From Spirogloea muscicola (taxonomy: Eukaryota > Streptophyta > Zygnematophyceae > Spirogloeales > Spirogloeaceae): a stretch of DNA of 64,000 bases. Shown piece after piece: positions 1-11,590 of this stretch. Positions within the stretch are counted from its first letter, which is position 1. Each line of letters starts with the position of its first letter. The notes beneath the pieces are model-generated. The model was not told the DNA's origin and did no database searches. It saw only the letters and a program-made list of their open reading frames with translations. The position numbers and the translations under genes are program-made. The stretch is taken from NCBI GenBank assembly GCA_009602725.1, contig WELB01000001.1:573267-637266 (forward strand), written 5' to 3'.

Positions 1-194
1 CCCCCCATCCCTCCTGCTATGGATGCTGCCTCACTCCTCCTCTAGCAGCTCCAGCAGGACAGGATGTCAAGGCCCCAATCGTGGCACTTCCAGCCCTCTT
101 CTCCCCCCCACCCCTCCATTCCTCCTGGCACAGCTGCTGCCTCACTCCACTAGCAGCTCCAGTAGCTGCTAGATGCTAGCTGCTACGTCATAAG

Positions 195-245
195 ATGTGC
201 TTACCTCTGTACTTGGCCATACTGGCCTTCGATTGTTTCAAATAC
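195..245 (+). repeat. Short interspersed repeat R3
   Basis: A segment reading GATGTGCTTaCCtcTGTACTTGGCCAT and ending in a GTTTCAAA motif. Related copies lie at about 55,182-55,240 (+), 13,080-13,135 (reverse) and 58,975-59,015 (reverse). It usually sits close to the other repeat types, so it may be a further internal part of the same transposon family. Family not identified. Confidence 0.5.
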
Positions 246-524
246 ACGAAATTTCCCTTTTCTATGGGCGAGCACATTCTTCTCTCTATGGGCGCGCACT
301 CTCTTCTTCTCACAGCCCTCCGCCCCTTTGAAAGAAAGTGGCTCTCCCAAAGGGGACGAGGGGATGTGAACAGCCAGCCCGATAAGATTTTGACAAGGGC
401 TAAAACTGTGTTGATTCTTGAACTGTGTTCATTCTTTTTCTTGGGCTGCTGTTCCAGCCCATATCCTCAATGGGCGAGCCCTTTCTTCTTAAAAGCGCTG
501 AAGCCCACAGGAAACCAAGTAGCT

Positions 525-690
525 ACGTCAGTAACCCTTGTTGAGCAGCCGCAGGTCGGAGAAACTGGTCTCCTGGTAGCGGTTTTCTCTGGCCAGGGCC
601 AGAAGCTGCAGCTAAGGCACAACCGGCTTGCAGATGCAGAGCGCGCGTCATGGACCGCTGCAAGCCTCTGCAGCCTGTCTCAGAGCTTGG
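525..690 (-). mobile_element. LINE 3'-coding fragment
   Basis: Read on the minus strand, this encodes the conserved C-terminal helix seen in other copies here (LQRSMxxALHLxAGxALAAASG), followed by a leucine-rich end like that of the better copies. It is a short 5'-truncated remnant of the non-LTR retrotransposon family seen best at 11.6-12.5 kb and 54.2-55.1 kb. A stem-loop tail in the opposite orientation abuts it at 445-490, so two insertions meet here. Confidence 0.6.
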
Positions 691-1559
691 GTAGGATGGC
701 AAGAGCTTTACATTCTGGGCTGGCCGTTCTTTAGCATCTTGCTTTCTGGGCCATCCGGCCCCTCCAGACCTTGTCCATTCTTTTGGGCTGGCCTCTTAGA
801 GCCACCAGTCAATCTGGAAGCGCTATTTCCTTTTCCTAAGAAAGTACAGCTCCTCCAATTAACGGCAATAACTGTGAGAGGCCAGCCCAAAAAGAAGTCA
901 AGGTTTTTGATCGACTACATACTCTCTGCACGTTTCGTTTCTTCTTTCACAGCCATCGGCCCTCGGAAAACTTCCCATCCAGAGGGGCAACGGCTGTGAA
1001 ATATAATTGAAGTGTTATTCCATACTAAGGTCAGGGCTGTGACTAGCCAGCCCATAAAAGTGGACAATTCCAAAGAACGAGAAATGAAGAAAACAATGGT
1101 GTAACGAAGGAGGAAAGAAGTAATGAAAGGAAAGATGACCTATCAAAAGGCGCGAAATTCTGGACACAAGTTGGGGCCGACAAGGGCTAGATTCTCCGCA
1201 AGTGTGTGTCACGAGTAGTGCTTAATCAAGAAGAAGGACGCTTCGAGGAGAGGTCGGTGGCTGTGAGAGGCCAGCCCAGAAAAAGGAATGAACAATCAGC
1301 TGCCGCAAGTTGGAGTAGATTGCAGCCGGAGCTCTTCTGGAAAGCGCGGCCAGATTGACTGGTGGCTGGGAAAGGCCAGCCCAAAGGTATGGACAAGGTC
1401 TGAAGGAGCCGGAGTGCGAAGGACGAGGACTAAGACATCTTCTGGAGCAGAGAGAAAATCTTCTTCCAGTAGATGGCGATGGCTGTGATTGGCCAGCCCT
1501 GAACAAAGTATAGACCCGTCAAAGGGGCCAGAGAAGCGTCAAAGCACACAGCGACTCAG

Positions 1560-2000
1560 AGGCCACTGGATGCTCAAGATCCCCTGCAGGTCAGAGAAGT
1601 AGTTTCAGGGTAGCGAATTCCTGTCTATAGCCAGAGGCGGCTGTTGCCAAAAGTTCGACGGCACGCAGATCAACACGTGTGTCATTGACTGCGGCAATAC
1701 TGACAAGCGCATGCGCCCGTGCGAGAGAGCCTGCCGTGTACAAATCGGCCTGCTCCCTTCGGTAGTGTGGGGACAGCGCTGCGCTAGCTGGTGCAGGCGC
1801 TCGACCCACCGAGCGCCGAACGCCTCGTGGACGTCGATGGCAAGGGGGAAGAAGTCGTCCTCCGCGAATGGTCAGCAGATTTTGCCTCCTTGCCTCGAGC
1901 GGCGCTGGCGCTGGCGCTGGCCACTGCGTGCCCTGCCTTGGAGGCAGATTCAGTGGGGTTGGCCCGATCGAACGCATCAGTCGGCACAAGAACGTGTCAG
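1560..2000 (-). mobile_element. LINE C-terminal (endonuclease-like) remnant
   Basis: Minus-strand translation gives a region aligning with the copy at 11.86-12.1 kb: an FDRANP...SASKAGHA segment, then a (F/V)PLA(I/V)DVHxAxG segment, then a final helix-rich stretch. The match needs a frame change in the middle, so this copy is degraded. In LINEs of CRE/R2/Dualen type the restriction-like endonuclease lies after the reverse transcriptase. Assignment to that domain is inference from the G-x-AA...K...FVPLA-x-(E/D) layout. Confidence 0.55.
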
Positions 2001-2194
2001 TCGTCTGAAGAAGGATACAACTTTGGCAACGCGCTGTACGCACTGTTCTCTTTCCTTGTCCATTCTTTTGGGCTGGCCTCTCACAGCCACCAGTCAATTT
2101 GGCCGCGCTTTCTCTCTTTCCAAAAGGGGGCCGAGAAAAAGGAAAACATCCGCTTCCGAAGGTGTCGAGGGGCTGTGAAGATGCGGAGAGAAGG

Positions 2195-2320
2195 CACGCG
2201 GGGCGCATGAATTGACAGGGAGGCCAATGCAAGCCAACACATTGTTCAGGCAGAGAGAAGGCGCGCGGTGCGCATGAAATCAAAGCGAGGCCAATTCAAG
2301 CCAATACATTGTTCAGACAT
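2195..2320 (+). repeat. Interspersed repeat R2, two tandem copies
   Basis: Two adjacent copies of a roughly 60-bp unit: GAGAAGGCgCGCGGtGCGCATGAA, then AGGCCAATTCAAGCCAA and ACATTGTTCAG. Other copies occur near 2670-2736, 21,620-21,690, 21,905-21,955 (reverse), 28,866-28,915 (reverse), 32,125-32,185, 55,300-55,355 (reverse) and 55,505-55,560. The CCAAT-like core and GC-rich head are conserved. No coding capacity is seen. Confidence 0.6.
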
Positions 2321-2578
2321 AAACTAGCGCAAAGATAAAGGCAGAGGAGGAGAGGAGAACAGAAGCAGCTCGAACGGGGCGAAGGCTGGCAAAGAGACGG
2401 AAGCAAAAGCAAGCCGACGAAAGAATGAACAAGGCCCAAAAGAGTTGGGAGAGAGCGTGAGACACTTCCGGTCGGAGCCGGCCTGCCCGGCGGGGGCGGG
2501 CAGACGCGTGAAAGGAGGTGGGGGGCTAGGGGCCGACCAACGTCGCTCCCGCCCCTAGCGAGGAGCGACGCCGCACCG

Positions 2579-2609
<31 letters not shown>

Positions 2610-2669
2610 AGCCGCGGCGGCGCTGTCGGAGAGCGCGTCCCGTACGCGGGGGGCGGGCGAAATGGCGGG

Positions 2670-2736
2670 AGAGAAGGCGCGCGGTGCGCATGAAGCGCAA
2701 AGGGTGGCCAATTCAAGCCAACACACTGTTCAGGCA
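2670..2736 (+). repeat. Interspersed repeat R2
   Basis: Further copy of the GCGCGCGGTGCGCATGAA...GGCCAATTCAAGCCAACACA unit, directly downstream of a CGG/CCG-rich tract at 2578-2625. Confidence 0.55.
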
Positions 2737-2848
2737 AAACGAAGTGCGCTCTCCCAAGCTCACTTCTCCCCTCCACACGTTCTGACATCGCGTTTTCAGA
2801 CCCCTCCGTCATTGTGGCCCCTTCGACCCTTTGTCAGTTCTTTCCGGG

Positions 2849-2970
2849 CTGGCATTTCACAGCCCTTGCCCCCATTGGGAGAGCCACTTCTTTCCTAATC
2901 TCTCTCCCGAGAAAGTGTGGCACTTTCAAAAGAGGCAAGGGCTGTGAACAGCCAGCCCAGAAAGAATGAA
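2849..2970. repeat. Pair of opposed stem-loop tails
   Basis: A plus-orientation tail (GGGCTGGCATTTCACAGCCC then TTGCCCCCATTGGGAGAGCCACTTC) at about 2852-2895 is followed by the same motif reversed (GGGCTGTGAACAGCCAGCCC) at about 2942-2962. The two copies could pair with each other as well as fold individually. Confidence 0.6.
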
Positions 2971-3225
2971 TGAGGTGCAAGGGCCGAGAGGCGCCAGAAC
3001 CACACAGCGATGCAAGCGACTACAGCGATGGGAGCCTAGTAACCCCCGGCAAAAGCCAGTGCAAAGAAGTGGGGCTACATGGAGCGAGTGGGGACGGGCG
3101 CGTGGGCGGCGGGGCCCCCGTCTACAGAGGCGCGGGCCCGCCATCTGGGGCGCGCCCCGGGGGCCCCCGCTCCGCCAGACGGCGCGGCGCCACGGCCGGG
3201 CCCGCCGGGCGGCCCACAGCCCCCT

Positions 3226-3227
<2 letters not shown>

Positions 3228-3259
<32 letters not shown>

Positions 3260-3366
3260 CGCCCCCTCGCGCCTGCCGCGAGCGGCGGCGCTGCGCAGGC
3301 TGCGCCNGCCTCCGTCCTCGCGCCCCCTCGCGCCTGCCGCGAGCGGCGGCGCTGCGCAGGCTGCGC
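3228..3366. repeat. Poly-T tract plus duplicated 46-bp GC-rich block around a single N
   Basis: About 32 T residues are followed by a GC-rich block (CGCCCCCTCGCGCCTGCCGC...) that appears twice, at about 3260-3306 and 3320-3366, on either side of one N at 3307. The pattern resembles two contig ends whose overlap was not merged. It lies 110 bp upstream of the RAY1-like start codon, so the promoter sequence here may not be trustworthy. Confidence 0.6.
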
Positions 3367-3476
3367 CCGCGCACTCTCCGCTTCCGTCTGCAACCCCTCG
3401 GCGGCGGCGGCGGCGGCGGCGGCGGAGGGGACGAGGCAGGCTCTGCGGCGGCGGTGCTCTCTGTGTGCCGCCTGCC

Positions 3477-6400
3477 ATGGCCGCCAACGCGGACGCCGTG
3501 TCGACGAACTTCGGCGACAGCCCCAACCTCATCCTGCGCAGCACCTCGCGCTCCGAGAAGTCGTCCAGCCCCATCAGCCCCACGCCCTTCTCAGGTGCGA
3601 TGAAGCAACCATTGGCACCTTCGATCTGACCCCTGGAGACTGGTCTCACCGATGTGGTCTGCACGTCTGCTACCATCAGAAGGTTTCCGAAGGCCGACGG
3701 GGGCCCTGGTGTGTACACCCCATCTGCAGTGGTTCCGATCATTGCAAGCCAGACATGGAGGGCCCCCTAAAATCTTTCATGGCCTGGAAGCTCAGCTACA
3801 TTCCCTCTGCCGTGCTGTAAGCTTGCCGTCCGCTTACAGCTTGCCATGTTTCCGTTCTTGCGCAGGGAATGGAGAGCACCACCAGGGCCAGCAAGGAGGG
3901 TGGTGGGGCCGGGGAACCCGCGGCCAGTCCCTGCTGCGTAGCACTAGTGCCCCGGCCGGAGGGCCGCTGGACATCAGCATGGCGCAGCGCAAGGGCCTCT
4001 TCCTAGCCTTCAAGCAGGGCCTCGGCAGATCGCCGCTCATGGCTGCCTTTGTGTTCCTGCTGGGTTTCTTGACGGCCATGTGGTCGTCGTCGGTCTTCCT
4101 CCACAACATCGACCCGCACAAGGTGTCTGCCAAGTGCGTGGACCAGGGCGGACAGGAAGTCGTTCGCCGCCTGCTATTGAGCACCAAGCTCGGTGGCTCC
4201 AATAACCTGCCGCAACTCACCCAGCTTGGCACTGGTACGAGTGCAATTAAGTTGGTCTTCTAGATCCTGGTTAAGAACATCTGAGAATGTGGAAGGTTGC
4301 TCGCTACAGGCAGTCTCATCCAGTCCAAGAAGTGGTATGCTGATAGTCAGTCTGCATCGCTTTGCTTCTTTGAAGCAGCAGCGGCTCTAGTGCAGGTGCA
4401 GGAGCTCAGGGCTGACGAGCTGCATAGTATGTTGATGACTGCTGCACTGCCAAACTTAATGACCTAGCTGAAGTTGCCCCATTTGGCCGTGCAGATGGCT
4501 CAGTGGCGCTACCCCTTGAAAGGCCCCTCTCATTGACAATCTTCTGTGCTCCGAAAGGCTACACTGGAGAGAAAGACGACGGCCAGAGACGAGCCCTGTT
4601 GTCTTGGCTTCGGCTGCAGCCCACGCCCAAAATTGTCATCTTGGGAGACGATCCAAGCTTCTTTGAGCTGGAAAGTGAGTGGTTACTTGACTGCACCAGC
4701 ACAGTTATAGTACACATGTAGACACCACACCATACTTTCAGTTGTCCACCTCGTGAAAGTACTGCTCCTAAGTTGTGGTCTTGTCTTTATGGTCTTCACG
4801 CCAAGGCGTCTGGGCATTGGCGATTCCTGACTGTTACGTACAAAGTAAGAGAATGATCCTTACAATGTTTGCAACTGTATGCTGTGGCTTCTTGCTTTGC
4901 AGAGGAATTCCCTGGCCATTTAATAGTCGAGAAAAATATAGACTCCAACTTTCTGGGTGTACCCCAGTTCCACAGGTTGCCTTCCATCGACTCTGCTTTG
5001 GACTTATCATCTGCATGTGCTTCATACAGGGCTGTAGAGAAGCATTGAGTATTGTACTTATCATCTGCATGTGCTTCATCCAGGGCTGTAGAGAAGCTTC
5101 AAGTATTTATGATTGGAGGACTTGCAGATACTAGACCAGAATATTGACCTATTATTGCTCAGGCTTACCAAGTGCGATTCTTGTGTGCCGTGTCTCAGTA
5201 TGATGGCCCGTGCCCAGGCAGCAGATACTGATCTCTCCATGATAATCAATGGGGATATTATCCTGCTCAACGATCTGCTGCCAGCAGTGCAGAAGGTTGC
5301 TGCATATTTCAAGGACTTTGTGGTAACTGCGGCGCGCTGGGATGTCAAAGAGGATTTTCCCTTCAGGTGAGGCCAGCGTAGCCAATCCTCTCCTCTGGCG
5401 GCAGGTTTGGAAATTGTGCACGTCGGTGGAGTGCTGTGTGCCTATTCTGTTTCTATGTAATAGTATCCTTAGCTCGGTCAAGGGTTCTCTGTCTGAGAAT
5501 GCAATTTGTACTTATGCCTGCATCTATGTGGTGGTGCCACAAGTTGCATGTACTGTTTCTGGTATTTGTTAGCTGCTGAAGGCATGCCACTTTACTACCC
5601 TGCCATGTGAGAGCTAATGTATGTGACTATCTTGCCTTGCTCTTGTCTGCTGCAGCTTCGAAGGTCTGCCAGATTCTATTCAGCCACCCAGGGGACTCTG
5701 GAGCACAAAGGTTCCGCAGAAAGAAATTGATGAGGAGGTCATCTATAACTACACGCGCGCCAATGGAAGTCTACACACATATGGAGGAGTGGACTTCTGG
5801 TTGTGGAACAACTCACCTGCACCACTTTACTCTGTGAGACCACCATCCTTCATCATCCATTTACTATTAGCTGCTCACTTGACATTGTGAGGTTACTACA
5901 TCATCAATCACTTTGGTCTAAGCTCTGTAGTAGCAATGCTGTTACATGCACGAGGCCAGTGCAAACTTTTGTTTTAGTAATGGTTATGCTCACACCGAGT
6001 GTTGCTTGGCACAGGTTATCATGCCACCATTCGTGTTTGGGCGCGGGAAGTATGACAATTGGATGACTCACGAGATGATATTCTCTGGCACCCGGGAGGT
6101 TATTGATGCGAGCGATTCAGTGACCAGGTAATTTTCCAATTTCCAGTCATTAGAGTGGCTGTGACTTATCAGCAGCTCTAGATGGTCACTGGTCCTCTTG
6201 ACTTGTATATGTTGTGAGACAGTGTCTTCAATCATCACACTCTGGTGCTCGATTTGCCATGAGGATGCAGCTGATAGACCTCTACAGCGTACCTGCATTC
6301 ACTGTCATGAAATACTTACACACTTGCCTGTTGTTTGCGCTTCCAATTAGAGCAGCATCCATGTCGCGCATTCATATGCTCATGTTGCTATGGACAATGC

Positions 6401-8934
6401 AACATCTGCCAAGGTTGGCGTCAATTTCTGGAGTGAGAAGAAAAAGAGCAGCTTCGAGCTCTTTGCAAATATCCATCTTGCTGAGAAGGAGGGCAGCTAC
6501 ACGAATCAGAAAGGGACAGCTGTCCACATTCCTTGGCGTATGGCTACCTGCTACGAGCCTGGTGTAGGTAGGTCCACTCCTTGCGCCTATCTTGCCCTAG
6601 GACAAGCATATCTGCGGCTAGCTGCTGTGGAGAAGACGCATCATTTTTCTTGCTCATTTTGCCTAGCTGTTGTAGAAAGCTTGAGAGACAGCTGTATTGC
6701 TCAGCTGACCTGCGGTCCTTGTTTTTGGCTGCTACGAGGTTGTTGCTGTTGAGGCAATAGCTTGTGTGCGAGCATGATCCTGATAAGGTCATACCTTGAC
6801 CCTTTTGCTCGTCTTGCGCAGATCGGAGCATGTGCCTGTTGAAGCGCATACGCCCAGCCAACTGCTCCTGCGAATATTCCCCATATGCCAACGCCACTCA
6901 ATCAGATCCCAAGTTGCTGGAGAAGAAGTGGACATGTGGCAGCATTTCTGTGGACAAGAAGTCGGCGTTCGAGATCAACCCCATCCCTGCAGAGACTGGC
7001 GCTGCAGGGTCTGGCAAAGCCCCCATCCCCGGACTTCCACACACGCTCGAGCAGCTGCTGCCAAACGTGGCAGATGAGAACAAAGTATAGCTCTTGCATT
7101 GACTTCAGTGCTGAGTAGCTGTTAATGCTTTTAGCGTACTTGGGAATCAGTGATTGTAGGTCATGCAGTATATTACCTGGTTCAGCAGCTAGATGAGATA
7201 AAAGGCATGTTCATCCAAAATCTTGGGTCTCTGAGTATGTCAGCGTTGTAGAGCAGAGCATCACTCAGCGCAGGCTTTGACAAGTGTTAGGTTACTGATA
7301 ATGCCTGGTGGTACTATCTTTGCGTTGGCTGAGTAGGTGGTCATATTGGTGGCTGTGACCAATGGCTACAATGAAATGCTCATGAATTTCAACTGCCGGC
7401 TCCGCCAGCTTGGCCTAGGCCAAAATCTGCTTGTGGCTGCCCTTGACGAGGATCTTTACAGATTTGCATTCCTGCAGGTTTGTCTCAAAGGCCACCTGCC
7501 TGTCATTTTACTTCGCTGCAGGTGTTCATTGAGGGATGTCCTCCCTCAGGGTTAAGAGCAGAGGGTACTAGGTGATATTATGCCTTTTACATGCCTGGTT
7601 ATACTGCATATGTATCTGATGTAACTGATACTGCCTTTTACAGGCCTTTATTACACTGTTTACGTACTATTGCACACTCACGCATCTATGCATACTGACG
7701 GCGGTAAAAGCTTGGAAATGTTGCAGGGATTGGCAGTGTACTATGAGCAGGTTTCGGCTGGCCTCAAGGACATCAATGAGAAAGATTGTGGATTTGGCAG
7801 CCAGTGCTTCCGCCAATTCACCAAGTTGAAGTCAAGAGCTGTGCTACATGTCTTGAAGGAGGGCTACAATGTCCTGTGGACTGATGTTGACATTGTCTGG
7901 TTCAAGAATCCCCTGCCCCAGGTCTGTTATAGGCCTGTCAGGGTATTAATGCAACAGTTACATTGTGCTTCTCCAGTGCTGTTTTTCTACATTCACGAAG
8001 GGAGGTAGTGAGTTAGAGCTTCGGGAATATGTATCCAGTTATGAGCAGCATCTTGTTTGCAGATACTTTTGTTAATGAGCCACTGTTTTGACTCCTCTAC
8101 TGCACAGATGATGTCATTTGGACCAGGTACATTCCCAATTCAAAGTAATGAGCCTAATGCCACATTGCCTCCAAGTGGCATCCGTCGTATCAACTCTGGT
8201 CTCTACTTTGCACGATCGGACCCTCTCACCATCAAGGCCTTTGAAGCCATCACAGATCATGCATCAAAGACAAAGGTCAGCTGGCCTCCCTCAGCTCGTC
8301 TGAGCTGCATCAATCAGAGATCCAAGCAGATGTACAATTGCTGAAAGTCGGGCTTGCAGGCAATTGATGTCAGGATCTGACGTTCTTGTAAGTCTCTGCT
8401 TGCAGCTGTCAGAGCAGCCAAGTTTCTACGATGTTTTGTGTGGTGTGAAGGGCGAGCTCTTGACCAGTCCCACAGAGTGCAAGTAAGTTGATGACAGGGT
8501 TGCCTCTATTGAAGCTTGACTGATTATGTTCCGCTGAGCAAGCACTTATTATCTCTAAGTTGGCGGTTGCCGCCATCAACATTGCTCAGGGTGCTCAGTC
8601 CTAAACATCTGCCTCGCTTCTCAACTCCAGATAATGTCTCCTGCAATGTGTCAGGTGGAATGGTCTCCGGGTTATTTTCTTGGACAGGAAGATTCATCCT
8701 AACGGGGCAGTGCATAGTATTTGGGATGCTCCCAATGTGACTGAGTCCTGCCTCTCCCTGGGCTGCCTCACTCTTCACAACAATTGGATCCTGGGCAAGG
8801 ATGCCAAGATTGAGAGGTTTGTGAAGAATGGATACTGGATCTATGACCCAGCCACAAAGATGTGCAAGCACGATTGGTATGCAAGCATCAGAGGTTTCCA
8901 AAGTGGGCAAGGCGCCAAGCCTGCAGCCAAATGA
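3477..8934 (+). CDS. RAY1: RAY1-like GT77 arabinofuranosyltransferase, copy 1
   Basis: Type II Golgi-style glycosyltransferase, 844 aa. Exons: 3477-3594, 3866-4234, 4495-4674, 4903-4975, 5199-5366, 5656-5833, 6015-6127, 6356-6567, 6822-7084, 7337-7477, 7727-7921, 8108-8275, 8406-8482, 8655-8934. All introns are GT-AG and phases close. A Gly/Ser-rich cytosolic tail leads to one membrane segment (about residues 97-119). Next comes a luminal glycosyltransferase-like half (LTIFCAPKGY, INGDIILLNDL, PPFVFGRGKYDNW). The C-terminal nucleotide-diphospho-sugar transferase (GT77) domain runs from about residue 559 to the end. Its DVD motif at 658-660 (TDVDIVWF) is the expected metal/sugar-nucleotide site; RRINSGLYFARSD and LHNNWILG follow. 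Arabidopsis RAY1 has the same two-part layout and is linked to arabinosylation of wall glycans. The exact donor and acceptor in this alga are inference. A paralogue lies at 47.9-53.1 kb. Confidence 0.9.
5002..5109 (+). repeat. 54-bp tandem duplication in intron 4 of RAY1-like copy 1
   Basis: ACTTATCATCTGCATGTGCTTCAT...GGGCTGTAGAGAAG occurs at 5002-5055 and again at 5056-5109 with few differences. Each unit contains a pyrimidine-poor stretch ending in CAG. It sits inside the intron between exons 4 and 5 and is absent from the paralogue. Confidence 0.8.
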
Positions 8935-11590
8935 GGTTGGCCAGGCACCTGGACGACAGAGGAGCAGGGCCAACAATAAGATATGCTTCTGCAAGGAGGA
9001 GACACAGGTTGCTTCTGTCAAGCTCTGGCCCACCTTGGCTCGTTCCTTAGCTAAAAGTTCTAAATGGGCATACTGCCAGCCGGCAGCGATGTAGGATATT
9101 ACAAATCTGGCCGCCGTGTTGTCTCAGAGGAAGCACTTAGCCATGGCCTATGACCCCAACCCACCTCCACGTCTTGGGAAGAGTGCATGTTGCTATATGG
9201 TGAAGCTGCAGGTGATCTCTGGTGGCCAGACATCTCTGAGCTTTGCCTAGAGTGTTGAGTGTTAGCGTGTTACCAAGTGTCACCTTTCTCACTATGGATT
9301 GTGTAGTATGTCTGACCAACTGGAGGTGGACTCAGGTGACTGGTCATCTGGCCTCCCTTCAGTAGAATGACGAGCATTAGGTCGCCCGAGCACATAATCG
9401 TGGTGGCCAAGCAAGTCTATTATCTTATCTGTTGTGAGAGACAACCAGCAACCAAGGCATGTCTATGGGCTTCAGATTGTGTACGTCCTTGTCCCTCTCC
9501 ACGTCCACACACGAGCAGGATCTCTCTACACTTGTTCTCTTTCGATTGCAGTAGTATGGCAAACCAGCAATTGTGGTGAACCAGTCTGTCTAATACATCA
9601 GTATGGTGAACCAGCGAATCGTCTGGGTAATTATCTGACTCAGCTTAGTGGGCCGTGGAGCCTCCCTGTAGAAAGAAACCGGCTCTTCAAAGCGGGGCAA
9701 GGGCTCTGAACAGCCAGCCCGACAAGGATTGACAAGGTCCAAAGGGGTGCCCTGGTACACTGGGTTTCACTACCAACTCTGGGTCCGAGGCGACGGCTGC
9801 GCCGGTGCCCCCCAGCCATGGCTGCCACTCCGTGAGGGCGGAGCCCCAGCTGTCTGTGTGACTGTGTTGCTGATCTCTTGGTGAGGTCGGAATCTGTGTG
9901 AGATCGGAGCCCCGGCTGTCTGTGTCAGTTTGACTGGTCTCTGTGTGAGATCGAATCCTGTGTGCCGCTATGAGGGAATCTCTGTCTGAACCGCCGTGAA
10001 CGACAGGAGCAACATCAGGAGCAGCCGGAGCACAAGACTCGTCCTCAGCAGCCTATGAAAATTCAAGCTCAATGATGTAGCACTCGTAATATGGCCACTG
10101 CATGATGCTTGGAGTGAAAGAGTAACCGCAGCATGACTCTTAAATGTTTCAGTTTCCTTGTTTTTGAAGTTCATATATAGTTTGTGCTCAAGCTCCTCAC
10201 ACTGGTCGACTGGCACCTCCAAGAACAGCTTATCAGTCTCTCACTATGAGTAAATCAAGTCCAGGTCATGCTTAGGGCAGCATGGAAGAAGCTATACTTG
10301 CATCTGGAGTTGTGATTGTTGCAGGGTGAAAAAAGGCTCTATGTGGCTTTCCAGTCAAACTGGCCTCTTGAAGAGGTACAGATATCTAACAACATTGCAG
10401 TATCTTGAAGGTCACCGCGCTTAAGTGACATTCGACCTGCCGTCTTATCCTCAAATGTACGCAGAGGAGCACAGTCTAGCCAACAGTACTTTGTTGAGAA
10501 GGAAGGGAACCTAGGTCTTCGTTTTTCTTCATTCGCTCCGTGATCGAAGGGAGCACGGTAGCTGTACTGTTAAGAACGACAATCGGCAACAATCTCGAAA
10601 ATTCGTCGTCATAGCTCTCAAACGGAGAGGAGCATAGAGTTCCAATCAAACAGTAATGGAGGTGATTAAAAGAAGACTTCAGTCTTTCCTTAATCTATTT
10701 CGTTTGCCGTTTAGGCATGCAGAGTAGCAAGGGCGGGTGGCTCAGCAAGGATGATTTGGCGAAGCAATGAGACGGGTTCAACATATCGAAGAGCATCAAA
10801 GGCCAAAAGGGGTTCGAGATTGGGAAGAAAGTCACCACTATCAAAGGGGCTCTTTCAGAAGGCGCGAGGGCTGTAAAAGCCAGCCCCAAAGGAATAGACA
10901 AAACACGAAGGTGCCGAACAGAGCTGAAACACACGACCAAGCTAAGTACCAGAAAGGCTGGTCACTTAACTAGGAAGGAGTCACTCCGCCCCATTTTCAT
11001 CCCGGGCTTCCTAGGTAGCCCTTCTTAGCCTTCCGGGCTAAGTATTACTAGATGGAGTAATGATCACCAGCAATGTCCCTAAGACAACCTACCATTACCG
11101 CTTATGGGTCTTCTACCACTTATTGTCTTCCACCATGGTCAACTGTTCAGGGGCTAACGTTTTTTCAATGTCAACGTCTACATCTAACAGTGGTCTCCAC
11201 AACATATTCCTTGTGTTTCTGATTCAGCGCTGATACCTAGTTGTCAAGCGCTAAGACCTCAGGCTGCGTAATTTCTGCTTGAAGAAGCAAAATAATGATG
11301 TTGTGTCCGCATGGTGTCCGAGTGGTGAGATTCTAGCCTCTCCAGGCTACTCTCAAGCCATCTATGCGGATGGACAAGCAACCACGTATTGTGGTCACAT
11401 CCTCTGCGGCTGTCCTCATTGACCGGCAACTTCTGCCCAGCTTTCCTTGTCCGTGATTACCGGGCACACATACCACTGCCTCTCCCGGGTGCCCAGGTCT
11501 GGCAGAGAGGAATCAGCTCAGCGAGTAGCTGAGAGTTTTGAGACACGGAAGAAGCATCAAAAAATGGACACGGTTGGGACCGAAAGCACC
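8935..11590. other. Intergenic stretch without a supported gene
   Basis: This holds the 3' flank of the first RAY1-like gene, then mixed sequence with two isolated reverse-orientation stem-loop tails (about 9697-9735 and 10,860-10,900). No exon chain, conserved domain or RNA gene can be recognised. Short frames near 9,970-10,220 and 10,695-10,970 show no family resemblance. Confidence 0.6.

Larger units (their letters stand above)
1..3226. repeat. Repeat-dense intergenic block upstream of first RAY1-like gene
   Basis: No host gene can be supported here. The block is a mosaic of three interspersed repeat types that recur through the window. The first is the GGGCTGGC...CAGCCC stem-loop tail, seen in both orientations near 360-400, 445-490, 780-800, 870-895, 1040-1065, 1260-1285, 1365-1390, 1480-1500, 2065-2090, 2850-2872 and 2940-2970. 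The second is a GCGCGCGG/GCGCATGAA...CCAATTCAAGCCAA repeat near 2195-2320 and 2670-2735. The third is LINE 3'-coding fragments. Many open frames exist, but they change meaning between copies and look like shadows of repeats. Confidence 0.75.

Noticed and set aside
2555-2812. Arg/Ala-repeat proteins from the CCG tract at 2578-2625
   Set aside because: Pure triplet-repeat translation with no splice or homology support.
8655-9100. Extension of the RAY1-like copy 1 reading frame beyond 8934
   Set aside because: The in-frame TGA at 8932-8934 follows the conserved C-terminal HDW region; frames further on are not similar to the family.
11310-11390. tRNA-Ser-like start (TGGTGTCCGAGTGGT)
   Set aside because: The A-box-like word is present, but there is no B box (GGTTCGAATCC type) and no closing acceptor stem at the right distance.
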